From assembly GCA_029238175.1 (NCBI GenBank), contig JAQWGO010000112.1, positions 1 to 58,879 on the forward strand: a DNA stretch of 58,879 nt, given 5' to 3'. Of the stretch, positions 1 through 9,309 are shown in pieces (within the stretch, counting starts at the first letter, position 1; every line of letters begins with the position of its first letter). The DNA is from Henriciella sp. (lineage in GTDB: Bacteria > Pseudomonadota > Alphaproteobacteria > Caulobacterales > Hyphomonadaceae). A program made the translations under genes and the position numbers. A model generated the notes under the pieces. It searched no databases, was not told the origin of the DNA, and saw only the letters and a program-made list of their open reading frames with translations.

Positions 1-2401
1 GATCACCGACAACATACTCAAGAATGTAAGTCATATCCATCGCAAGAGAGAATTCGTTATCTCCCATGTCCCAGACATTCTCGGCACGAATATCAATACC
101 AGAGGTTTCGATATCTGGACCGTTTACCACATTCGTTGAAATCCGAGAGATTTCATTTGCTTGGTTGAGACCATCATTATTGTTGTCTGTGAACGTGATG
201 CGGCTGATGATTCCATCATCATCCGTCGTCGCAGTTCCAAGAGCCGCAATCGCAGCTCCAACAATGCTAGACTGCTCTTCAACGATGATCGGATCAGAGA
301 AGTCAAAGCTATAATAGTCAATAGAAGCATTGAAATTGCCGTTTTCGAATAGACCACCAACATTGAAGCTGAAGGCTGATTCTGGCGCTAAGTTCGGATT
401 ACCAAACTGATCAACCGCTTTAAACGCTGATGTTGGCGCAACAAACTGTAGCGTTGTTACTGTACCAGAAAGCTGGTTCAGTGTTGGCCCACGGAACGAT
501 GTCTGTGCGTTACCGCGCAAAGCAAAGTTATCGTTGATCGTCCACTTACCCGCAACTTTCGGGTCAAATGTCGAGCCAACTTCACCGCCGTAATCTTCGA
601 AACGTGCTGCAACCTGCAGATCGAGATTATCGAAGAGTGGGATTTGAAGCTCACCAAAGAGCGCATAGATCGTTTGATCTTCATCCGCTGAATTCGTACC
701 AGCCAGGAATGAGAACGGACCTGTTCCACCAAGGCCTGGTGTCACAGCAAGGTCGGTCAAATCACTCGGATCAACCTTATACGTTTCACGACGAACCTGC
801 GCACCAGCAGCCCAACCAACAGAACCGCCAGCAGCCTGAACATTACTCTGACCTGAGAAGACGCCGTCCAAAACAAGCAAGCTTGTATCGCTAGTCGTTT
901 CAGTTGGGTCAGTTAGCCAATCTGCAAGGGCGGCAGAGTTTTCAAGCCCTGCAACATAGCCTGGGTTTACGGCACCCGTGATAGCGCTTGACTGAATCGC
1001 GTTCGAGAATGGGTTGTAATACTCACAACCGCCCTGCCCGGCGACAGCTCCCGCATTTGGTGTACCTGTAATCTGATCAGCACAAAGACCGAAGCCGTTG
1101 AGCGCTGCAGAGAGGCCACCAACATAAGTATCGTTTGTCAGGCGGTAGCCTTCAACAGTCGAATAAGTCGCGGCAAAGTCATAGTTCACATCATTGCTGA
1201 GTGTACCGTTATACGATCCAGAGAATGACCATGCATCATACTCACGCGAACCTTCTTGCGCGCCGCCAGTACCGGGGAAACCACCCCAACCGAACGTACG
1301 ACCAATGAACAACGCAGGCGCACCGGTGAATGCTCCTGGATTATCGGCTTGATACTGCAGGTAACCTGGGTGCGCTGATGGCACAACTTGACCTGTAAGA
1401 GCCTGAGGCGGGTAAGACGGAGATGTCTTCCACTCAGGCACATCAATATTAGAGTAGAGAAGCTCTAGGTGCAGATCGCCGCCATTAATTTCACGATTAT
1501 ATTCCGTGAAAACTTTCAGCTGCTCTTCTTCCTCAACCAGATTATCAAACTGGGTAAACTGGAAGCGGCAGAATGGAGCAAGTGTACCACCGAGAGCCGT
1601 ACAACCAGCAGCATCGCTTACTGGTGCGCCGTTACCAAGATCAACATAATAACCCGGGTTAGAGAGGGATGAGAACCCGCCGACTGGATTGTCGGCAAAA
1701 GACGAAATCGCCCAATCTTTCTCGAGCAGCGGCACCTCTGTACGCTTTTGATACTCAACTGTTGTTACCCAGTTATAGTTATCGCCTTGCAAGCCGTACT
1801 GACCTGACAAGCGGTAATCACCATCAGAGCCATCAAACTGCGAGTACTCTGCAGAGAATTCAAACCCATCAACATCGTCGCGTGTGATGAAGTTCACAAC
1901 ACCAGCAATCGCATCCGAACCGTAAAGCGCCGCGGCGCCATCTTTCAGAACTTCCAAACGGCCAATCGCGGCAGATGGAATGTTGTTTGTGTTGACGAAT
2001 AGCTGAGCCTGCTCACCAATTCCATATGGGTGGAATGTCTGGCGACGTCCATTAAGCAGAACCAAAGAACGTGCAGGACCAAGGCCGCGCAAGTTGATGT
2101 TCGATGTGCCTTCGAGACCATTCGATGCAAACTGGTTAGTCTGACCATCTGAACCAGACGAAACACCAAGGTTTTTGATCAGGTCAGTAATCGTTGGATT
2201 ACCCTCAAGCTTCAAATCTGCAGCCGTTAATACGTCGACAGGCAGCGCAGCATCTTCTGGCGTGCCCGGGATAAATGAACCCGTTACCGTAACGACGTCC
2301 AGTTTACGATCATCATCTTCGGCATCCTGTGCCCATGCAGATCCACCGGCCGCGAGCGCGGCGAGGGATGCACTGAAAATCAGTTTTCTTCCAAGCGTCA
2401 T
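1..2401 (-). CDS. TonB-dependent receptor, 3' end beyond the window
   Basis: This encodes an outer-membrane TonB-gated transporter; the substrate cannot be told from sequence. The start is ATG at 2399-2401 behind a strong GGAGG site. A signal peptide follows (MTLGRKLIFSASLAALAAGG, ending near AWAQ). Next comes a TonB-box-like stretch (DVVTVTG), then the plug domain with NINLRGLGPARSLVLLNGRR and an IGRLEVLKDGAAALYGSDA segment. The frame stays open to base 2, giving about 800 residues; the final barrel strands lie outside the window. Plug features match the large receptor subfamily (often 900 or more residues) common in Hyphomonadaceae and sphingomonads, often linked to peptide or glycan uptake. 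It is divergent from the receptor at 2840. I am confident of the family, not of the ligand. Confidence 0.9.
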   Translation of the reverse strand, partial: MTLGRKLIFSASLAALAAGGSAWAQDAEDDDRKLDVVTVTGSFIPGTPEDAALPVDVLTAADLKLEGNPTITDLIKNLGVSSGSDGQTNQFASNGLEGTSNINLRGLGPARSLVLLNGRRQTFHPYGIGEQAQLFVNTNNIPSAAIGRLEVLKDGAAALYGSDAIAGVVNFITRDDVDGFEFSAEYSQFDGSDGDYRLSGQYGLQGDNYNWVTTVEYQKRTEVPLLEKDWAISSFADNPVGGFSSLSNPGYYVDLGNGAPVSDAAGCTALGGTLAPFCRFQFTQFDNLVEEEEQLKVFTEYNREINGGDLHLELLYSNIDVPEWKTSPSYPPQALTGQVVPSAHPGYLQYQADNPGAFTGAPALFIGRTFGWGGFPGTGGAQEGSREYDAWSFSGSYNGTLSNDVNYDFAATYSTVEGYRLTNDTYVGGLSAALNGFGLCADQITGTPNAGAVAGQGGCEYYNPFSNAIQSSAITGAVNPGYVAGLENSAALADWLTDPTETTSDTSLLVLDGVFSGQSNVQAAGGSVGWAAGAQVRRETYKVDPSDLTDLAVTPGLGGTGPFSFLAGTNSADEDQTIYALFGELQIPLFDNLDLQVAARFEDYGGEVGSTFDPKVAGKWTINDNFALRGNAQTSFRGPTLNQLSGTVTTLQFVAPTSAFKAVDQFGNPNLAPESAFSFNVGGLFENGNFNASIDYYSFDFSDPIIVEEQSSIVGAAIAALGTATTDDDGIISRITFTDNNNDGLNQANEISRISTNVVNGPDIETSGIDIRAENVWDMGDNEFSLAMDMTYILEYVVGD

Positions 2402-2839
2402 GTAATTCCTCCGTTGTTTCTGTCGGCGGCTCTATCGGCCGACGTTCAGCACCTCCAACCTTAAGCAGTGGTGATTGGGTGGAAAGGGGGAAAACATACT
2501 GCACCGCAGCAAAAAATACTGACAGCGTTAGCCATTGGCGGGGCAACATCCCTAACAAATTCGTGTAAGTGAAAAATTTCTGCACAACAATCGCACGATA
2601 GTGGGCATTTTATTTCTCTTTCCTCGCGTAAAAAGCTGACGATTCGTCGTGTTCGCTAACGCAGCATTCTGATCGCGATTAGCGATAACGAAGTTGCAAA
2701 ATAGCCACACTCATAATGAGTTTTGTATTTCATATCGCCTATTAGAAAAGAATGCCTAATTATCGGGCTCGGCTAACTAGAGTTACGGCAAACGTAACCA
2801 TCCTCATCAACGCAGAAAAAACCTCCTGGGAGCGAAAAT
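2402..2839. promoter_or_regulatory. Divergent intergenic region between two TonB receptors
   Basis: This 438-base gap holds no credible gene; the short ORFs in it lack ribosome-binding sites. It must contain both divergent promoters. Visible symmetric elements are: GTCGGC (2422-2427) against GCCGAC (2438-2443), in the leader of the leftward gene; TCGCTAA (2653-2659) against TTAGCGA (2679-2685); and a 13-base palindrome, ACTCAT-A-ATGAGT, at 2709-2721. The last two lie upstream of the rightward gene and are candidate operators for an unknown regulator. I see no cobalamin riboswitch core and no Fur box. Confidence 0.4.
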
Positions 2840-5158
2840 TTGTCACTAAGAAAACTAGCTGTATCAACGGCATCACTTGCTGTTGCCCTATCAGTGCTGC
2901 CTGCATTTGCTCAAGATGTAGAAGACCAAAACGCGATTGATCGCGTGCTTGGCAAAGTCACTGTCACCGCAACAAAGAAAACAGACGTCGAAGACGTTCA
3001 GGCCGTACCGGCTTCCGTAACCGCTTTTAACGCGGCTAAGATCGACGCCCTTAAAGTGCGTGATCTACAAAGCCTGTCATTCACAACACCAAACGTTACG
3101 CTGGATGACATTGGAACTTCACGCGGTACCGCCAACTTCCAAATTCGCGGCTTAGGCGTGAACTCATCAATTCCTTCGATTGATCCAACTGTCGGCGTCT
3201 TCATTGACGGCGTATATCTGGGTGTGAACAACGGCGTCGTCTTCGACATGTTTGACCTTGATAGTGTCGAAGTTCTTCGCGGCCCACAGGGTTTGCTTTT
3301 CGGTCGCAATACGACCGGCGGCGCAATTGTCGTCAATACTGGCAATCCAACGGACGAATTCCGTTACAAGTTACGTGCAGCCGTTGAAGGCCCTGTCGAT
3401 GATGGTCGCGGCGGCGTGAACAGTTATCTGCAAGGCGTCGTGTCTGGCCCAATTGTTGAGGGCAAGCTGAACGGTAAGATCGGTGCGTATTTCAACAATG
3501 ACGAAGGTTACTTCAAGAACCTCGCCAATGGAAACAATCACGGCGAAGCTGAAACCACGATCATTCGCGGTGCTTTGGAATGGTTCGCCAATGACGACCT
3601 TACATTCCTTGCAAAGCTAGAGCGCGGCGAAACGGACGCTGACGGCCCAACGGCTCAAAACCGTGGCATCTATGATCGTAACAGCTTTGATTTCGCGATC
3701 GACAATGAAGGCTTCATTGAGAACGAAGTGCTGCTCGGCTCGCTACGTACTGATTATGACGTAGACTTCGGCAATGGTACAATCACCAACATCTTTGGCT
3801 ATCGTTCTTACGAAGCCACGACAGACGGTGATATTGATGCAACGCCACTCTTCCTGTTCCACTCAGCAACTGAGTTTGATCAGGAACAAATCTCTAACGA
3901 GTTGCGTTATAACGGGCAGTTCGGCGATGCGAATGTGACAACTGGGATCTACTATTTCCAGCAAGACATCCTCTATACCGAGAACCGTTCTATTCCCTCT
4001 GATCCACGCGGCCTTTACTATGGCGGCGGCGACCAAGAGCATACGGTCTTCGGCCTGTTCGGACAGGTTGATTATGATGTCACCGACAAGCTAACGCTGA
4101 CGGCTGGCCTGCGCTATTCAGAAGAAGAAAAAGACGTCGCAATCACCTATGTTCAGCCGCGCGCTGAATGTTCGGTACTTGATGGCAACTGTCCTACGAC
4201 TGGAACCAACCCGATCACTGGCGACAATAACGGCTTCACGGACAGCGATGACTGGTCAAACTGGACACCAAAAGTTGGCTTCCAGTATTTCGCCGCTGAT
4301 GCGACGCAAGTCTACGGTAACTATACAAAGGGCTTCCGCTCAGGTGGTTACAACTTCCGTATCACCGCACCTGGTGCATTTGAGGCGATTTTCCCGGCCG
4401 GGGATAGCCGCGCCTTTGACGAGGAAGAAGTCGATAGTTTCGAAATCGGCATCAAGCATGAAACTGACGATGGACGCGGCCAAATCAACGCTGCCGTGTT
4501 CTTCACAGATATTCAGAACATGCAGCGCGAAGTTAATGCCTCAAGCGCAACCTCCGGCGTCGTTCAAACCATTCTGAACACAGCCGATGCAGAGATTACG
4601 GGCTTGGAGATTGAGGGCCGTTACGCCGTAACTGATAACTTCTTGATCACCGCAAATATCGGCTTGATCGATGCTGAATATCAGTCTGTCCTGTTCGATA
4701 TCTCCGGTGACGGTGTAATCGACGGCACGGACCTGTCATTGGCGCTACCACGGGTGCCAGAGACAACGTTCGGCATTGGCGCTCTCTATGACGCAGATAT
4801 TGGTAAGTACGGTAGCCTTGTTACCCGTGTGAACTATGCCAACCGCGATGAAGTTGCTTACACAGACAGCAACTTTGGTTGGATCAACGAAGCTGAAATG
4901 ATTGATGCTGACTTGACCTGGAACACGCCATATGAAGGCCTCTCCGTGTCACTTTATGGCCGGAACCTGCTTGATGAAGTTCAAGCTGGCGGCGACACGC
5001 AGTTGCCATTCGGCGGTAATGTCGCGGCGCTCGCTCCAGAAGGTGAAAACCGCGCAAACGGTGTGAATGCACCATTTGATTCAAACCCAGCAGCCGGAAC
5101 CTTCTCCCCATTAAAAAAAGGCCGTCTTGTAGGCTTGGAACTAACGCTGTCTTACTAA
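2840..5158 (+). CDS. TonB-dependent receptor (772 aa)
   Basis: This is a complete outer-membrane TonB-dependent transporter. It starts at TTG (2840), supported by GGGAG seven bases upstream and by the signal peptide that follows at once (MSLRKLAVSTASLAVALS, ending PAFAQ). The TonB-box-like segment is GKVTVTATKK. The plug domain shows FQIRGLGVNSSIPSIDPTVG, the DSVEVLRGPQGLLFGRNTTG signature and GGAIVVNTGNP. The barrel ends in LELTLSY, with the terminal aromatic residue needed for BAM recognition. This subfamily (plug with VFIDGVYLG) is widespread in Hyphomonadaceae and sphingomonads with varied, mostly unknown ligands. A strong terminator follows at 5182. The leftward receptor at 2401 may share its regulation. 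Confidence 0.92.
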   Translation: MSLRKLAVSTASLAVALSVLPAFAQDVEDQNAIDRVLGKVTVTATKKTDVEDVQAVPASVTAFNAAKIDALKVRDLQSLSFTTPNVTLDDIGTSRGTANFQIRGLGVNSSIPSIDPTVGVFIDGVYLGVNNGVVFDMFDLDSVEVLRGPQGLLFGRNTTGGAIVVNTGNPTDEFRYKLRAAVEGPVDDGRGGVNSYLQGVVSGPIVEGKLNGKIGAYFNNDEGYFKNLANGNNHGEAETTIIRGALEWFANDDLTFLAKLERGETDADGPTAQNRGIYDRNSFDFAIDNEGFIENEVLLGSLRTDYDVDFGNGTITNIFGYRSYEATTDGDIDATPLFLFHSATEFDQEQISNELRYNGQFGDANVTTGIYYFQQDILYTENRSIPSDPRGLYYGGGDQEHTVFGLFGQVDYDVTDKLTLTAGLRYSEEEKDVAITYVQPRAECSVLDGNCPTTGTNPITGDNNGFTDSDDWSNWTPKVGFQYFAADATQVYGNYTKGFRSGGYNFRITAPGAFEAIFPAGDSRAFDEEEVDSFEIGIKHETDDGRGQINAAVFFTDIQNMQREVNASSATSGVVQTILNTADAEITGLEIEGRYAVTDNFLITANIGLIDAEYQSVLFDISGDGVIDGTDLSLALPRVPETTFGIGALYDADIGKYGSLVTRVNYANRDEVAYTDSNFGWINEAEMIDADLTWNTPYEGLSVSLYGRNLLDEVQAGGDTQLPFGGNVAALAPEGENRANGVNAPFDSNPAAGTFSPLKKGRLVGLELTLSY

Positions 5159-5181
5159 GACGAGTTTGAATACGAATTGGG

Positions 5182-5211
5182 AAGGCGGCCTGAATGGGCC
5201 GCCTTTCTTTT
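5182..5211 (+). terminator. Rho-independent terminator after the TonB receptor
   Basis: A 9-bp perfect stem, AAGGCGGCC (5182-5190) with GGCCGCCTT (5197-5205), has a 6-base loop and is followed by TCTTTTT. It overlaps the in-frame upstream extension of the selO reading frame, which argues against selO starting at 5177. Confidence 0.9.
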
Positions 5212-5239
5212 TATGTCGATCAAAGCCATATGGTCGGGC

Positions 5240-6649
5240 ATGATCGAAACGCCTCCAATTACCGAAATCGCCGACCTGTTTTCAGATCCAGCTGAGCCCG
5301 CAGATTTCCCGGAAACGACCCTACGGTTTCGTAACCAACGCGCTGCCGAATCTGTCGGTCTAGGCAATCTTTCTGATCAAGCATGGATCGATCATTTTGC
5401 TAGGTTTGAACCGCTGCCGGGAAACATGCCTGGCCCGCGCGCAATGCGTTATCACGGCCACCAGTTTCACGTATACAACCCTGACCTTGGCGACGGGCGC
5501 GGATTTTTGTTTGCCCAAGTTCGCGATGACAAAAACCGCCTGCTCGATCTCGGTACAAAAGGCTCAGGGCAAACGCGCTGGTCGCGGCAGGGCGACGGCC
5601 GCCTAACGTTAAAAGGCGGCCTCCGCGAGGTTTTGGCGGCATCATATCTCGAGGCCATGGGTGCAAATACATCGAAGATTTTCAGCCTGGTTGAGACGGG
5701 TGAGGAGCTGCATCGCGGCGACGAGCCCTCACCAACGCGGTCCGCAGTGATGACCCGGCTAAACCATAGCCATATCCGCTTTGGTACGTTTCAGCGCGCC
5801 GCCTATCACGACGATACAGAAGGCATGGCCCTTCTGATCCGGCACATAATTAAGCACTATTATCCTGAGTGCGCTGACGAAGATCTTGGCGCAGCCACAA
5901 CGGCTTTGTTTGAACGGATGACAGAGGCTACAGCCAGAATGATCGGCCAGTGGATGGCGATTGGCTTCGTGCACGGCGTGATGAACACGGATAATTTCAA
6001 CATAACCGGTGAAGTGTTTGATTTCGGGCCTTGGCGCTTCCTTGCAAAGAGCGACCCAAATTTCACTGCCGCGTATTTCGACCAGCAAGGCCTCTACCGC
6101 TTCGGGCGACAGCCGACACAAGGTCTTTGGGCGCTGCAGCAACTCGGCGGCGCGATGAGCCTTGTTGCTGACACTGACGCCCTTTCAGAAGCCATGAAAG
6201 CCTATGAGCCAGCTTACCAGCAAAGCTTCGCGGGCCACACGCTGGCATTGCTTGGGCTGGAAAGCAGCGACACGCTTCGGGAAGACCTTCTATTCCTGCA
6301 AAACTTTTATGGCTGGATGACCGAGTCGCAGGCCAACTGGAGCCAGACTTTCTTTGACTGGTTCTGCGGCAAGGAAAGTGAAAAGCGCGCCGCGAATAGC
6401 CCGCAATCACATCTTTATTCAGAAGCGAGTTTCGAGCCCGTTCGCGCAATCCTGATGAGCAGAACGCCCCTACGCCCAGAGCGCTTGAAAGCGCCGTACT
6501 TCCAGCGCCTAACACCGGCGCATCTGGAAGTCGATTTGGTCGAAACATTATGGGCCCCGATCGCCGAGCAAGACGACTGGGGCCCATTCCAACAGCACCT
6601 TGACCTTATCGACCAAGCTCGGCTGGCTTATGACTGGAGCGGGCGATGA
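5240..6649 (+). CDS. selO: Protein adenylyltransferase SelO (YdiU/UPF0061)
   Basis: SelO is a pseudokinase-fold enzyme that transfers AMP from ATP to Ser/Thr/Tyr of target proteins and is linked to redox stress. Family motifs are clear: LDLGTKGSGQTRWSR (nucleotide-binding Lys), LTLKGGLREVLAA (conserved Glu), RSAVMTRLNHSHIRFGTFQ (paired Arg), HGVMNTDNFNI (metal-binding Asn) and FDFGPW (DFG-like Asp). The frame opens at 5177 inside a terminator, so I place the start at ATG 5240 (MIETPPITEIADLF); ATG 5213 is an alternative, and neither has a strong ribosome-binding site. The C terminus ends YDWSGR and lacks the Cys-x-x-Cys/Sec tail seen in many SelO proteins. The 3' end overlaps the oppositely oriented merC-like gene by 22 bases. 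Confidence 0.9.
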   Translation: MIETPPITEIADLFSDPAEPADFPETTLRFRNQRAAESVGLGNLSDQAWIDHFARFEPLPGNMPGPRAMRYHGHQFHVYNPDLGDGRGFLFAQVRDDKNRLLDLGTKGSGQTRWSRQGDGRLTLKGGLREVLAASYLEAMGANTSKIFSLVETGEELHRGDEPSPTRSAVMTRLNHSHIRFGTFQRAAYHDDTEGMALLIRHIIKHYYPECADEDLGAATTALFERMTEATARMIGQWMAIGFVHGVMNTDNFNITGEVFDFGPWRFLAKSDPNFTAAYFDQQGLYRFGRQPTQGLWALQQLGGAMSLVADTDALSEAMKAYEPAYQQSFAGHTLALLGLESSDTLREDLLFLQNFYGWMTESQANWSQTFFDWFCGKESEKRAANSPQSHLYSEASFEPVRAILMSRTPLRPERLKAPYFQRLTPAHLEVDLVETLWAPIAEQDDWGPFQQHLDLIDQARLAYDWSGR

Positions 6650-7011
6650 ATAGACCAGCGTAAGATGTGACCAACACTGAGGAAGAGAGCGCCGCTTACA
6701 GTCAATATCGTCTCGAAGTCATGGAGAGGCTCAACGAAGGCTCCCAATGTCAGGCCCAACACACCCAAACTTAACAGCGATATAATCATGCCCGCCTGCT
6801 TTTGTCGTCTGACAGCCCACGCCGCACTGACTGCCAACGGCGCAGCGAGTGCCACCAAAACCTGATGAATAATCTCAGACTGCAAACTATGCATTGTTGC
6901 AGGCAGAACAGATAAAACGAGCGGCAAAGCTAGGCAGTGGAGCATGCAGAGCCCCGACAGCGACACCGCAGAAATATCTACGGCGCCTTGCACTGAACGC
7001 GCTCGGCGCAT
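6628..7011 (-). CDS. MerC-domain inner-membrane protein
   Basis: A 127-residue protein with about four hydrophobic segments, matching MerC-domain proteins in size and in the first-helix motif SGLCMLHCLALPLVLS, whose Cys-x3-Cys pair can bind a soft metal ion. Its ATG (7009-7011) overlaps the TGA of the upstream receptor gene as TGATG, so translation is probably coupled. MerC was named for mercury uptake, but many chromosomal copies sit beside zinc-type TonB receptors and are thought to take part in zinc or other metal transport. There is no merA, merT, merP or merR here, so mercury resistance is unlikely. Metal specificity is inferred from context. Confidence 0.75.
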   Translation of the reverse strand: MRRARSVQGAVDISAVSLSGLCMLHCLALPLVLSVLPATMHSLQSEIIHQVLVALAAPLAVSAAWAVRRQKQAGMIISLLSLGVLGLTLGAFVEPLHDFETILTVSGALFLSVGHILRWSIHRPLQS

Positions 7012-9080
7012 CAGAATGCCACCCGCAAACCGACCCGGAAATTCTGTCCCGGCGCAGGGGCAACATCTTTCAGAACGGACGTTGCGTAACGCACCTCTTC
7101 GTCCGTAACGTTTCGGGCTTCGATGAAGGCTTCTGTACCATCAGCGCCGAAGCCGAAGTCTGAGAGATCAACCTCGCCGCGTAGATTCAAGACGGTATAG
7201 CCGTCGGTCGCAAACTAGCCGGCACCCGGATCATCTTGATCACCGGCAAACGTTACATCGCCGCCAATCTCCCAAGCGCCCCATTCTGCGCTTGCACCAG
7301 CATTCAATGTCACCGGGGGTATAAACGGCACATTCCCGCCGCCATCCAATTCCGCTTCAACAAAGTCGACGCTGGCATCAAAGGTCCATTCTGCACTCAG
7401 CGGTCCATCGATAACTGCCTCACCGTAGATTTCACCACCAATGAAAGAGGCGTCTTCTTGAGTTACAAGGAAGACAGGTAATTCGTCCAACTCGCGGCCA
7501 TCTGGCGCTAGGTAGATGAAGTCCGTGAACTCCGTCGCGAACAGGTTCGCGCCAACACTCAGAGTATCGTTGCTCCAGCGCGCGGTACCCTCAAGATCAA
7601 GGCCTTTTTCTTTATCTAGAAACCTGCTCCCGATCTCATACTGCTCTGTCGCAAGGTGAGGGCCATTCGCGAATAGTTCGCTCTCATTAGGCGCACGTTC
7701 GGAGTAAGAGGCCTGCGCCCCAAAGAACCACCCACCTTCAAAGTGACGGTGCGCGCCAAACGATCCGCTCACCAGATCGAACCCAGCTTCGCCATTCACC
7801 GTATTATCAAGCTCGACGCGCTCAAGACGTGATCCGAACTCAATACCAAATCCGTTATCCCATTCGCGCGTCTGATATAAAAACGCGGCAACGCTTTCAG
7901 TGGTTGTTGGCGTAATGAACGCTTCTTCACCGAACGCGATAAGCTCTTTATCCAATATCTGAAGACCGATCGCACCGTTCAACTCTCCAAACGCCGTGCC
8001 GGCTTCCAAGCGCGCCTCAAAACCATCTGTCTCATAGACAGTCCCAGCTTCGCCTGGAGCCTCGAACTCGGCATGCTCATAGTCAACGAAAACCAAAGAC
8101 CCGCGAACACTCGTTAGGCCTGCCTCACCCAGCTCAGTACCGCCCCGAATTTCGACGCGCGTTTGCTCAAGGTCGATGAACGGAGACTCTTCTTCCTCGT
8201 GATGCTCTTCCTCGTCGTGATCCTCGTCTTCATGCTCTTCATGGCCGTGACCCGGCAAACCATACTCAGATGTCTGCTGACGAACCGAAACGCCGAAGAA
8301 TGACGTGTCACCAACCCAGCTCAAACCTGCGCTGAATGTCTGTGTGTCTACAAAGGAATTTTCGAGTACGCCTTCGCCGCCCTCCTCTTCCTCATGCACT
8401 TCACCTTCAGCCTCTTCAGCCGCGATCAAGGCCGTAGATTCAGACCCGCCTGGAATTTCATAATCACCGAAATCGCGCTGCGATGCGCTGAGGCTGAACA
8501 CGAAAGGTCCATTTACGAACTGCGCTTTGCCCGCAAGCTCCGTACCTTCGTTCACACTATTGTAAGCCGAGAAAAGATCGGCGGAAAATGGCTCGGCTGG
8601 CAGCTCTTCAGCGATCAAACCGTCAATCACATTCACGACACCGCCAATGGCTTGCCCACCATAGGCGAGGGCTGCTGGACCGCGCAAAATTTCGATCTTC
8701 GTCGCATCAATTCCATCTGCACTAACCTGATGATCTGGCGAAGCTGCTGAGGCATCAATGACGCCTATGCCATTGGTCAGCACCTGAACACGCTCCGCCC
8801 CAAGCCCGCGCAAGACCGGACGGCTAGCACCCTGCCCGAAGAACGTGGTTGAAACACCAGGCTGGCGGTCAAGTGTGTTTCCAAGACTGGCTTCTAGGTT
8901 CTCAAGTAGCTCTTCACGATCAATCGACGTCGCATTGCCGATCAGCTCGTCTGCGCTGCGGTCAGAACCGGGGATTGTTACGAAAACTGTATCTGCAATC
9001 AGAGGTGCCTCAGCGTCTTGGGCATATGCGGACGCCGCACCGACTGTCAGGCAAAGGAGAGGGAGGAAACGAAGCTTCAT
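7011..9080 (-). pseudogene. ZnuD-like TonB receptor with an in-frame amber stop
   Basis: An outer-membrane receptor of the zinc/heme (ZnuD) type. The signal peptide is MKLRFLPLLCLTVGAASAYA; the plug has LGNTLDRQPGVSTTFFGQGA, RPVLRGLGAERVQVLTNGIG and KIEILRGPAALAYGG. Two loops are rich in His, Glu and Asp (around residues 225-240 and 275-300), typical of zinc-capturing receptors. The open frame 7215-9080 (621 aa) ends at TAG 7215-7217, yet the same frame continues for 67 more codons (from FATDGYTVLNLRGEVDL) to TGA at 7011-7013 and ends RVGLRVAF, an intact last barrel strand with terminal Phe. One substitution from GAG or CAG would explain it. Without readthrough the product lacks its last strands and should not fold. 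This is either a very recent pseudogene or a sequence error. Confidence 0.85.
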
Positions 9081-9096
9081 GACCGAATTCCATTAT

Positions 9097-9111
9097 TGTT
9101 ATGTTATCACT
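9097..9111 (-). promoter_or_regulatory. Candidate Zur operator upstream of the ZnuD-like gene
   Basis: On the plus strand the bases read TGTTATGTTATCACT, an imperfect dyad matching 12 of 15 positions of the Zur-type pattern TGTTATANTATAACA (pattern from memory). It begins 17 bases upstream of the receptor start codon, where a repressor would block transcription. A Zur site fits a zinc-uptake receptor plus MerC operon. No zur gene lies in the window. Confidence 0.45.
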
Positions 9112-9158
9112 TTATGTTTCGACCCGCTCATAACAGGCTCATAGAATAAATGTCAAAC

Positions 9159-9196
9159 AGAAAAAGAGCGGCCCTCCCTTCTGGAGCGCCGCTCTT
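9159..9196 (-). terminator. Terminator of the 9310-10248 gene
   Basis: Perfect 9-bp stem AAGAGCGGC (9164-9172) with GCCGCTCTT (9188-9196). Read on the minus strand it is followed by TTTCTG, continuous with the U-rich end of the stem, and lies about 115 bases after the leftward gene that ends at 9310. Confidence 0.75.
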
Positions 9197-9309
9197 CATT
9201 GTGTCCCTGATGCATGGCCATTAGCCCTGATCGTGGAAAGGGGATGAAACACTAATCAAGGCGCGTTTCAGACCGCTTTCAGGAACCAAACCTTCAGCTT
9301 CTCAGCAGG

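Noticed and set aside
2402-2839. Cobalamin riboswitch before a TonB receptor
   Set aside because: The B12-box and surrounding conserved stems are absent.
6063-6587. 174-codon minus-strand ORF
   Set aside because: It is antisense to selO and Arg/Ser-rich with no family resemblance.
6628-7011. Mercury-resistance function for the MerC protein
   Set aside because: No merR, merT, merP or merA is present, and the gene is coupled to a zinc-type receptor.
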